Assembly: GCA_030151165.1 (NCBI GenBank)
Contig: JASLEM010000415.1
Coordinates: forward strand, 1-9,002
From: Burkholderiaceae bacterium
GTDB taxonomy: Bacteria; Pseudomonadota; Gammaproteobacteria; Burkholderiales; Burkholderiaceae
Reading direction: 5' to 3'
DNA: 9,002 nt
Shown here: positions 1-5,889 of the stretch, one piece after another
Position numbering within the stretch: position 1 is the first letter of the stretch
How the letters are laid out: each line of letters begins with the position of its first letter
Notes under the pieces: generated by a model
The model's input: the letters and a program-made list of their open reading frames with translations, nothing else
Told to the model about the DNA's origin: nothing
Databases searched by the model: none
Translations under genes and position numbers: made by a program

Positions 1-1
1 C

Positions 2-376
2 GCCGTGCTGCGCCGCAAGGCGCCCGAGGCGCTGGACTCGGCGGTCGAGGTGTCGGGCCTGCGGCTCGACCCGGCGACGCGCCGCGTGACGCGCGGCACG
101 CAGGAAGTGAAGATCGGCCCGACCGAGTTCCGCCTGCTGCATTTCTTCATGACGCACACCGAGCGCGTGCACAGCCGCACGCAGCTGCTCGATCGCGTCT
201 GGGGCGACCACGTCTTCATCGAGGAGCGCACCGTCGACGTCCACGTCAAGCGCCTGCGCGAGGCGCTCGCGCCGGTGCAGTGCTCCACGCTGATCGAGAC
301 CGTGCGCGGCGCGGGCTATCGGCTGACCCAGCAGGCCGTCTCGTCGTCCACGGCGAACGCCGCGAGCGCCGCCTGA
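2..376 (+). CDS. phoB: PhoB response regulator, C-terminal DNA-binding domain (5' truncated by window)
   Basis: Phosphate-regulon transcriptional activator of the OmpR/PhoB class. It is phosphorylated by PhoR and binds Pho boxes at phosphate-starvation promoters. Only about 125 C-terminal residues lie in the window; the receiver domain and true start are upstream, and the frame is open from base 2. The visible part is the winged-helix effector domain. It begins after the linker AVLRRK, runs through the short N-terminal sheet (GLRLDPATRRVTRG), has the typical IGPTEFRLLHFFM helix, HSRTQLLDRVWG, a recognition helix in ERTVDVHVKRLREAL, and the wing ETVRGAGYRL. The alanine/serine tail after RLTQQ is probably disordered. 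The stop is 16 bases before phoR, so the two are almost certainly co-transcribed. The PhoB assignment rather than another OmpR-family regulator rests on the IGPTEFRLL/HVFIEERTVDVHV wording and on the adjacent PhoR-like kinase. Confidence 0.9.
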   Translation, partial: AVLRRKAPEALDSAVEVSGLRLDPATRRVTRGTQEVKIGPTEFRLLHFFMTHTERVHSRTQLLDRVWGDHVFIEERTVDVHVKRLREALAPVQCSTLIETVRGAGYRLTQQAVSSSTANAASAA

Positions 377-392
377 ACGCCACCCGCTGATC

Positions 393-1745
393 ATGGGTTG
401 GTTGTTCGGCCGGGCCCTGCTGTACATCGCCATCGCGCTGCTGGGCGCGGCTGCGGGCACAGTCGTGGGCGATCTCGCCGGCGGCCCGCAGCTCGGCACT
501 GCGATCGGCGCGGCGCTCGCGATCGCGATCCGCGTCGTGATGGACGAACTGCGCGCGCATCGCCTGATGGAGTGGCTGCGCGGCGACCTCGAGCGCGAGG
601 CGCCGCGGGCGCGCGGCTTCTGGGGCGAGGCGGCGTACCGCGTCGAGCGCGCGCTGCGCCAGCGCGAGCAGGCGCTGATCCAGGAGCAGCAACGCTACGC
701 GCAGTTCATGTCGGCCATCGAGGCCTCGCCCAACGGCGTGCTGCTGCTCGACGCCGCCGACCAGATCCAGTGGCTCAACCCGATGGCCGCGGCCCACTTC
801 GGCCTCGACCCGGCGCGCGATCGCCTGCAGCGCGTGACCAACCTCGTGCGCTCGCCGACCTTCGTGGCCTACCTGCAGGCCGGCAACTTCGACGACCCGG
901 TCGTCTTCTCGACGCCCGGCCGCGACAGCACCCTCAGCGTCATCGTGAGCCGCTACGGCGACGGCATGCGCCTCGTGCTGACGCAGGACATCACCGAGCG
1001 CGAACGCACCGAGGCGATGCGGCGCGACTTCGTCGCCAACGTCTCGCACGAGATCCGCACGCCGCTCACGGTGCTCGCCGGCTTCGTCGAGACGATCGCC
1101 TCGCTGCCGCTGACCGAGGTCGAGCGCGAGCGCGTGCTCGGGCTGATGACGCAGCAGACGGCGCGCATGACGACGCTCGTCGAGGACCTGCTGACACTCG
1201 CCAAGCTCGAAGGCAGCCCGCGTCCGACCTGCGACCGCTGGACGCCGGTCAACCGCCTGTTCGGGCTGGTGGAAAGCGAGGCGCGTGGCCTGTCGGCGGG
1301 GCGCCATGCGTTCCGCTTCCAGGTCGAGGGCGACGACGAGCTCGCCGGCAACGAGAGCGAATGGACGAGCGCGGTGGCCAACCTGGTCAGCAACGCCGTG
1401 CGCTACACGCCGGCCGGCGGCACGATCACGGTGACGTGGACGCACCGCGGCGATGGCAATGCCGAGATCGAGGTCAAGGATACGGGCCCGGGTATCGCGC
1501 GGGAGCACATCGGCCGCCTGACCGAACGCTTCTACCGCGTCGACGGCAGCCGCTCGCGCGAGACCGGCGGCACGGGCCTGGGCCTGTCGATCGTCAAGCA
1601 CGTGGTGCAGCGCCACGGCGGCGAGCTCGACATCCAGAGCGAGCTCGGCCGCGGCTCGACCTTCCGCATCCTCGTGCCCGCCGCGCGCGTGCGCCCGCTC
1701 GCGCCCGCGCAACCGGCCGCGCAGGAGCCGTCGACGGTGCGCTGA
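393..1745 (+). CDS. phoR: Phosphate-regulon sensor histidine kinase PhoR
   Basis: Inner-membrane kinase of 450 residues that autophosphorylates and passes phosphate to PhoB under phosphate limitation. Two hydrophobic segments (about residues 7-25 and 33-48) span the membrane, with essentially no periplasmic sensor domain, as is usual for PhoR. A charged helical linker follows (about 55-100), then a PAS domain (about 105-205, MSAIEASPNGVLLLD onward). The dimerisation/phosphoacceptor domain contains FVANVSHEIRTPLTVLAGF with H219. The ATPase domain shows the N box (N334 in NLVSNAVRYTP), G1 (DTGPGI, 363-368), F box (ERFYRVD, 378-384) and G2 (GGTGLGLSIV, from 392), so the kinase looks fully functional. 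The ATG at 393 is the first in-frame start after phoB and has no clear Shine-Dalgarno, which fits translational coupling to phoB. Its next neighbour is a DUF1203 gene, not a pst, phoU or ppk gene. Confidence 0.95.
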   Translation: MGWLFGRALLYIAIALLGAAAGTVVGDLAGGPQLGTAIGAALAIAIRVVMDELRAHRLMEWLRGDLEREAPRARGFWGEAAYRVERALRQREQALIQEQQRYAQFMSAIEASPNGVLLLDAADQIQWLNPMAAAHFGLDPARDRLQRVTNLVRSPTFVAYLQAGNFDDPVVFSTPGRDSTLSVIVSRYGDGMRLVLTQDITERERTEAMRRDFVANVSHEIRTPLTVLAGFVETIASLPLTEVERERVLGLMTQQTARMTTLVEDLLTLAKLEGSPRPTCDRWTPVNRLFGLVESEARGLSAGRHAFRFQVEGDDELAGNESEWTSAVANLVSNAVRYTPAGGTITVTWTHRGDGNAEIEVKDTGPGIAREHIGRLTERFYRVDGSRSRETGGTGLGLSIVKHVVQRHGGELDIQSELGRGSTFRILVPAARVRPLAPAQPAAQEPSTVR

Positions 1746-1774
1746 ACCACGCGCAGCGTATGGCGCGAATTCGA

Positions 1775-1815
1775 TGTCCGGAAACGGCGGGACGCCGCGC
1801 CGTCGCATGCGGACA
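1775..1815 (+). terminator. Nested inverted repeat after phoR (possible transcript end)
   Basis: In the 93-base gap after phoR an outer pair TGTCCG (1775-1780) / CGGACA (1810-1815) encloses an inner pair ACGGCG (1784-1789) / CGCCGT (1798-1803) with an 8-base loop. The two stems are separated by short unpaired bases. There is no T tract, so this is not a classic intrinsic terminator. It could stabilise the 3' end of the phoBR transcript or be chance in GC-rich DNA. Confidence 0.25.
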
Positions 1816-1838
1816 CTGAGCGCATTCCTTCACCCCGG

Positions 1839-2321
1839 ATGCCGCCCATGACCTCCTTCCGACTCGTCGGCCTCGCGCCCGATGCCTTCGACCCGCTCTT
1901 CGACCTGCCGGACGACGAGCTCGCCGACCGCGGCGTGCGACGCGTCGTCGCCGACGCCGACCACGGCTTTCCGTGCCGCATCTCGCTCGAGGACGCGCGC
2001 GCCGGCGACGAGCTGCTGCTGCTCCCGTTCGAGCACCTGCCCGAGCCCGGCACGCCGTATCGCGCCACTGGCCCGATCTTCGTGCGGCGCGGCGTGCGCC
2101 AGGCGCGCCTCGAGCCGGGCGAACTGCCGCCCTACGTCGCGCGCCGGGTGATGTCCGTGCGCGCCTACGACGCCGCGCACCTGATGGTGGCCGGCGAGGT
2201 CTGGGACGGCGAGGCCGTGCGCGTGCCGATCGAGCGGCTGCTGGCCGACGAGGGCGTGGCCTATCTCCATCTCCACAACGCGGGGCGCGGCTGCTTCTCG
2301 TGCCGCGTCGAGCGCGCCTGA
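1839..2321 (+). CDS. DUF1203 family protein
   Basis: A 160-residue cytosolic protein with no signal peptide or membrane segment. I recognise the uncharacterised family DUF1203 from its conserved wording: FRLVGLAP at the start, GFPCRISLEDARAGDELLLLPFEH (about 43-66), PYRATGPIFVRRG, and the C-terminal NAGRGCFSCRVER. C46 (in FPCR) and the closely spaced C152 and C155 (CFSC) are candidates for metal binding or redox chemistry; this is inference, because no function is established for the family to my knowledge. The length is normal for the family. Either the ATG at 1839 or the one at 1848 (giving MTSFRLVG) could be the start; neither has a good Shine-Dalgarno, and the second fits the family N-terminus better. 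It lies 93 bases after phoR on the same strand, with possible hairpins between, so co-transcription with phoBR is uncertain. Confidence 0.8.
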   Translation: MPPMTSFRLVGLAPDAFDPLFDLPDDELADRGVRRVVADADHGFPCRISLEDARAGDELLLLPFEHLPEPGTPYRATGPIFVRRGVRQARLEPGELPPYVARRVMSVRAYDAAHLMVAGEVWDGEAVRVPIERLLADEGVAYLHLHNAGRGCFSCRVERA

Positions 2322-2396
2322 CACGCGAGGTAACGCAGGCGCGCCGATCGGCCGTTTATCGCGCCGATGGCGCCGCCCGCCGTCGCGACGCCGCGC

Positions 2397-2402
2397 TACG
2401 AT
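2397..2402 (+). promoter_or_regulatory. Candidate -10 element (TACGAT) next to the peptidase start
   Basis: TACGAT matches the sigma-70 -10 consensus at four of six positions and lies 5 bases before the ATG at 2408. Initiation at the usual distance would start the RNA at or about the ATG. No convincing -35 hexamer is visible 16-18 bases upstream, so the call is tentative. Confidence 0.3.
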
Positions 2403-2407
2403 AGGCG

Positions 2408-4822
2408 ATGCTTTTCCTCCGATTCGCCACGCCCGTTCGCTTCCTCGTCTCGAGCGCGTTGCGTGCCGGGCTCGTCGCGATCGCGTGGATCTCGGCGCCC
2501 ACGGTATCGATCGCAGCCGGCGCGCCACCCTCCGCGCCGACGCTGGAGCGTCTCTTCAGCGACCCGCCGATCGCCGGCCGCCTGCCGCGCCAGGCCGCCA
2601 TCTCGCCGGGAGGCCATTGGGTCGGCTTCCTCAAGCCGTCCGTCGCGGACAGCGAGGAGCTGGAGCTGTGGGCGCAGCCTTCTTCGGGCGGCGCCGCGGT
2701 TCGGCTCGCCTCGAGCCGCGAACTGCTGGGCGGCGCCGCGGAGCAGCTGTCCGACGCCGAGAAGAGCGCGCTTCAACGCCGGCGCATCGACCAGCATGGC
2801 ATCACCCAATGGCAATGGTGCGGGCGCGACGATCGCGGCGTGCTGTTCCCGCTCTCGGGCGGCCTGTACCTGAAGACGCTGGGCGACGGCGACCGGCCCA
2901 CGCGTCTCGTCGCCGCGGCCGCGAGCGAGCCGAAACAGGATCCGCAATGCTCGCCGGACGGCCGGCAGGTCGCCTATGTGCAGGGCGGCGACCTCTGGGT
3001 GCAGCCGGTCGACGGCGGCACGCCGCGCCGGCTGACCGAGGACGCCACCGGGACACGTTTCTACGGCCTGGCCGAATTCATCGCCGCCGAGGAACTGGAT
3101 CGCCATCGCGGCTACTGGTGGTCGCCGGACGGCCGGCGCCTGCTCGTGCTGCGCGTCGACGAGCGCGACGTGCCGGTCAAGACGCGGTCGCAGATCTACG
3201 CGGATCACACGGCGTTCGTGCAGCAGCGCTACCCGGCCGCGGGCGAGCACAACGCGAAGGTCGATGCGTTCGTGATCGACGCCGATTCGGGTCGCCGCAC
3301 CGCGCTCGCGCAACCGCCTGCCAGCGAATACGTCGCCCGAGCGGAATGGTTCGACGACGGCACGCCCTGGCTCGAGGTGCTGACCCGCGACCAGTCGCGC
3401 ATGACGCTGGTCGACTACGACGCCGTGACCGCTGCGCCGCACGTCATCACGCAGGAGACGGACGCGGCGTGGGTCGCGGTGCACGATGACCTCGCGGAGG
3501 TGAAAGGCCTCGCGATGTCCGGCAAGCCCGCGCTGCTGTGGTCGAGCGAGGCGTCGGGTCGGCGGCAACTCGTGCTGCTCGATCGCGTGACGGGCGCGCG
3601 GCGCGCGCTGACCTCGCAGCCCGAGACGGTGACCTCGCTGGTGTGCACCGACGGCACGCAGGTGGTGTTCGAAGGCGCGACCGAGCGCGGCATGGCGCGC
3701 GAGCTGTTCGTCGCCGGGCTGGATGGCCGCACGCGCCTGCTCGGGGGCGCCGCGGCGCACGAGTGGCGCAGCGCGGAGCCCGACCACGACTGCCGCCAGC
3801 TGCTGGTCTCGCGGTCGTCATGGGGCCGGCCGGCGCAGCTCGAGTTGCGCGGCGTGGCCGACGACGCGCCGCGCGTCGCCATCGTCGGCGATCCGCCGGA
3901 TCCGCTGCTCGCGTGGGTCGACGACCCGCGGATGTCGGCCGCGATGATCGCCGACGTGCATCGCGCCGGCGCCGGGCGCGACATCCCCTTGCCGCAGACG
4001 CCGGCCATCGTCGCCGCCGACGGCAGGACGCCGCTCAACGCGTTCTACTTCCCGCCGGTGACGGGGATGTCGAGTTCGGCGTCGGGCGCGGGCGCGAAGG
4101 CCGCTCACCGCGTTCCGCTCATCGTGCTGGGCTACGGCGGCCCGGGCACGCAGACCGTCGACTGGCGATGGAGCCGCCAGGCGCCGATGATCGCGTGGTG
4201 GCGCCGCCAGGGCTACGGCATCTTCATGGTCGACAACCGCGGGATGAACGAGGGCGGCCGCGACCGCGACTTCACGCGGGCGCACTTCCACCAGTTCGGG
4301 CGCGTCGAGGTGGACGACCTGTTCGCGGCGGTTCGCCAGATCGTGCGCCAGCAGCGCGACATCGATCCGGCGCGCATCGGCTTCTTCGGCTGGTCGTACG
4401 GCGGCACGCTCGCGACGCGCGCGATCCTCGACGCCGATTCGCCCTTCGCCGCCACCGTGGCCGTCGCCCCGGTCACCGACTGGACGCTTTACGACACCGC
4501 CTACACCGAGCGCTACCTCGGCCTGCCGACGCTCGCCGACGGAAGCCTGTCGCCGACCTACCGCGACGCGGACCTGACGCGGCGCGCGGGCCTGCTGACC
4601 AAGCCCTACCTGTTGATGCACGGCACCGCCGACGACAACGTGCTGTTCGAGCACTCGCTGCGGCTCATCGCGGCGCTGGAGGCCCAGGATCGCGTGTTCG
4701 ATCTCGCGATCTACCCCGGCAAAGCACACGGCATCGGCGGGCGGGCGTCGCAGCTGCACGTGTACGAGACGATCGACGCATTCTTCGCGCGCACGCTGCG
4801 CCCGGACGCGTCGGCGCGCTGA
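2408..4822 (+). CDS. Dipeptidyl peptidase IV, S9B family prolyl peptidase, exported
   Basis: Serine exopeptidase of 804 residues that removes X-Pro or X-Ala dipeptides from peptide N-termini. A hydrophobic N-terminal segment (about 10-38, ending SIAAGA) indicates export to the periplasm or beyond. Residues of about 50-540 form the beta-propeller, with repeated SPDG blades and the DPP IV signature AEFIAAEELDRHRGYWWSPDG, whose E228/E229 anchor the substrate amino terminus. The C-terminal alpha/beta-hydrolase carries oxyanion Y576 (GYGGPG), nucleophile S663 (GWSYGG), D742 with N744 (HGTADDNV), H774 (KAHGI) and pocket tyrosines Y699/Y703 in YTERYLGLPT. All catalytic residues are present, so it should be active. 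A Ser/Ala/Gly-rich insert near residue 555 probably forms a surface loop. The start at 2408 gives a rather long signal region; the TTG at 2459 would give a shorter one. A hairpin lies directly after the stop. Physiological role is probably use of proline-containing peptides. Confidence 0.93.
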   Translation: MLFLRFATPVRFLVSSALRAGLVAIAWISAPTVSIAAGAPPSAPTLERLFSDPPIAGRLPRQAAISPGGHWVGFLKPSVADSEELELWAQPSSGGAAVRLASSRELLGGAAEQLSDAEKSALQRRRIDQHGITQWQWCGRDDRGVLFPLSGGLYLKTLGDGDRPTRLVAAAASEPKQDPQCSPDGRQVAYVQGGDLWVQPVDGGTPRRLTEDATGTRFYGLAEFIAAEELDRHRGYWWSPDGRRLLVLRVDERDVPVKTRSQIYADHTAFVQQRYPAAGEHNAKVDAFVIDADSGRRTALAQPPASEYVARAEWFDDGTPWLEVLTRDQSRMTLVDYDAVTAAPHVITQETDAAWVAVHDDLAEVKGLAMSGKPALLWSSEASGRRQLVLLDRVTGARRALTSQPETVTSLVCTDGTQVVFEGATERGMARELFVAGLDGRTRLLGGAAAHEWRSAEPDHDCRQLLVSRSSWGRPAQLELRGVADDAPRVAIVGDPPDPLLAWVDDPRMSAAMIADVHRAGAGRDIPLPQTPAIVAADGRTPLNAFYFPPVTGMSSSASGAGAKAAHRVPLIVLGYGGPGTQTVDWRWSRQAPMIAWWRRQGYGIFMVDNRGMNEGGRDRDFTRAHFHQFGRVEVDDLFAAVRQIVRQQRDIDPARIGFFGWSYGGTLATRAILDADSPFAATVAVAPVTDWTLYDTAYTERYLGLPTLADGSLSPTYRDADLTRRAGLLTKPYLLMHGTADDNVLFEHSLRLIAALEAQDRVFDLAIYPGKAHGIGGRASQLHVYETIDAFFARTLRPDASAR

Positions 4823-4825
4823 GCC

Positions 4826-4851
4826 CGCTGCTCGTCGCGCGGCGAGCAGCG
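4826..4851 (+). terminator. 9-bp GC-rich hairpin at the end of the peptidase gene
   Basis: CGCTGCTCG (4826-4834) and CGAGCAGCG (4843-4851) form a perfect 9-bp stem with an 8-base loop, starting 3 bases after the peptidase stop. The peptidase gene and the minus-strand gene ending at 4908 converge here, so the hairpin could serve either transcript. No T tract follows on either strand, so it may stabilise a 3' end or assist Rho-dependent termination rather than act as a classic intrinsic terminator. Confidence 0.45.
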
Positions 4852-4907
4852 AGCGGCATGAATGAGGCGCTGCCAGGCCGCGTCGCCGCGACCGCGGCCA
4901 CGAAGGC

Positions 4908-5441
4908 TCAGGGCTTGCGGTAGCCGGCCTCGATCCAGGCGTTGGCGCTGGCCATCGAGAGCTTGAAGTCCGGCCGCACCTTGACCTGCGCGATCTGTTC
5001 GCCGAACTCGTCCTGCGCCGCGAGTAGCGCGTGGGGGTCGAACTCGTCGGGCACGATGTCCAGCGTCACCAGCACGCGGCCGGTCTCGGTCGTGACCTGG
5101 AACTGCTTGTGCATGGCCGCGTGCAGCGCCTGCTCGTGGCGGCGCACCACTTCGTAGGCGGTCTTCACGAGCGTGTTGAACGCGTTGACGTCGAGCGGCT
5201 TCGGGTTTTTCTTGTCGCGGCCCATCGTCCACGGGCCGACGAGGGCGGGCTCGCGCTCGCCGTCGCGCGTCATCGCGACGGCCCAGCCGTCGTCGTCCTC
5301 GTTCTTGATGACGCGGGCGGTCCAGCCGTTGTCGATCCACAGGCGGGGTTCGTGGACGGACGTGTTCTCGTCCTCGGGTGCGCCGTCGTCGTGGGCGGGG
5401 AGGTCGGTGTCGGTGATCTGATGTTCTGAGTTCGAAGCCAT
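4908..5441 (-). CDS. Hypothetical protein, function unknown, acidic N-terminus
   Basis: A 177-residue soluble protein that I cannot assign to a named family, though its wording is reminiscent of conserved hypothetical proteins in Burkholderia and relatives. Residues 1-30 are acidic and probably disordered (many D/E/S/T). The ordered part begins at EPRLWIDNGWTARVIKNEDDDGWAV (31-55). It continues with ALVGPWTMGRDKKNPKPLD (66-84) and a helical stretch of about 85-113 (AFNTLVKTAYEVVRRHEQALHA). A beta-rich segment follows (FQVTTETGRVLVTLDIVPDE), and the end is an amphipathic segment through SANAWIEAGYRKP. There are no cysteines, signal peptide or membrane segments. Balanced composition and clean secondary-structure alternation argue for a real gene, and no competing frame is better. 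The start at 5441 is the only good ATG. It is transcribed convergently with the peptidase gene and divergently from the VF530 gene. Confidence 0.78.
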   Translation of the reverse strand: MASNSEHQITDTDLPAHDDGAPEDENTSVHEPRLWIDNGWTARVIKNEDDDGWAVAMTRDGEREPALVGPWTMGRDKKNPKPLDVNAFNTLVKTAYEVVRRHEQALHAAMHKQFQVTTETGRVLVTLDIVPDEFDPHALLAAQDEFGEQIAQVKVRPDFKLSMASANAWIEAGYRKP

Positions 5442-5447
5442 GCCCGG

Positions 5448-5453
5448 ATGATA
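5448..5453 (-). promoter_or_regulatory. Candidate -10 element (TATCAT) for the 5441 gene
   Basis: On the minus strand TATCAT (five of six matches to TATAAT) lies 6 bases before the ATG at 5441. Transcription from it would begin at about the start codon, giving a leaderless or nearly leaderless mRNA. No good -35 hexamer is seen at 16-18 bases. Confidence 0.4.
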
Positions 5454-5527
5454 CGGGGGACGCTCTTGCCGACGCCGGGGCGAGACCGGCTATTTCGCCG
5501 ATTTATCCGCGCGCCGGCGCGGGCGCC

Positions 5528-5555
5528 GCGAGGACGGACCAGCGAGGACGGACAA
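5528..5555 (+). repeat. 14-bp tandem duplication upstream of the VF530 gene
   Basis: Two adjacent 14-base units, GCGAGGACGGACCA (5528-5541) and GCGAGGACGGACAA (5542-5555), differ at one base. They end 7 bases before the ATG at 5563. Each copy holds a GAGGA, but the nearer one is about 14 bases from the ATG, too far for a typical Shine-Dalgarno. The pair could be an operator with two direct sites or a simple slippage duplication. Confidence 0.7.
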
Positions 5556-5562
5556 TCGCGCC

Positions 5563-5835
5563 ATGACCGACGACGTTGAAGACCCGATCCCCGCGCCGCA
5601 GGCGCAGCCGCGCAACCCGCTGCATGGCGTGACGCTGGAGGCGATCGTCACGGCGCTGGTCGACGAATACGGCTGGCAGGGGCTCGACGAGCGCATTCCG
5701 CTGCGTTGCTTCGCGTTCGAGCCGAGCGTCAAGTCGAGCCTGAAGTTCCTGCGGCGCACGCCGTGGGCGCGCGAGAAGGTCGAGGGCCTCTACCTGTTCA
5801 TGCTGCGCGACCGGCGGAGCGCCGGGCCGCGCTGA
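5563..5835 (+). CDS. VF530 family small putative DNA-binding protein
   Basis: A 90-residue protein matching the small VF530 family, named after a Vibrio fischeri protein of known structure and annotated as DNA-binding. The family core is clear: [21 protein letters not shown] (18-38), ERIPLRCF (43-50) and [17 protein letters not shown] (55-71), running on into KVEGLYLF. The core is helical and rich in basic residues. The first 17 residues are a Pro/Asp/Gln-rich extension and the last 10 a basic tail (RDRRSAGPR), so the protein is slightly longer than the bare domain. The ATG at 5563 is the only plausible start; no strong Shine-Dalgarno is present. The gene stands alone, divergent from the 5441 gene and convergent with the membrane-protein gene. 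Its biological role is not established; DNA binding is a family-level statement. Confidence 0.85.
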   Translation: MTDDVEDPIPAPQAQPRNPLHGVTLEAIVTALVDEYGWQGLDERIPLRCFAFEPSVKSSLKFLRRTPWAREKVEGLYLFMLRDRRSAGPR

Positions 5836-5845
5836 GGCGGGCGGA

Positions 5846-5866
5846 CGCGACGGCGAGTGCGTCGCG
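5846..5866. terminator. GC hairpin between convergent genes
   Basis: CGCGACG (5846-5852) pairs with CGTCGCG (5860-5866) around a 7-base loop, within the 54-base gap between the ends of the VF530 gene and the membrane-protein gene. It has no T tract. Its position between two convergent stops suggests a shared transcript end, but a hairpin this size is easily met by chance in this GC-rich DNA. Confidence 0.3.
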
Positions 5867-5889
5867 CGCCTCGACGCGCGTGAGGTCGG

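Noticed and set aside
246..1808. 520-codon minus-strand open frame opposite phoB/phoR
   Set aside because: It is antisense to a kinase with every expected motif. The translation is rich in Arg, Ala, His and Glu without domain wording, as expected for a GC-driven shadow frame.
398..1819. 473-codon plus-strand frame overlapping phoR in another phase
   Set aside because: Composition is almost all Arg/Ala/Gly/Pro, and phoR explains the same bases with a full domain set.
2396..3787. 463-codon minus-strand frame opposite the peptidase
   Set aside because: Shadow of the propeller domain of a clearly coding gene; no recognisable domain.
3538..4923. 461-codon plus-strand frame overlapping the peptidase
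   Set aside because: Arg-rich out-of-phase reading of the hydrolase domain; the catalytic motifs are in the other frame.
4859..4923. Short plus-strand frame MNEALPGRVAATAATKAQGLR after the peptidase
   Set aside because: Tail end of a longer shadow frame, overlapping the 3' end of the minus-strand gene, with no Shine-Dalgarno or homology signal.
5466..5496. Possible plus-strand promoter TTGCCG ... TATTTC upstream of the VF530 gene
   Set aside because: The spacer is 19 bases and both hexamers are weak; not enough to list as a feature.
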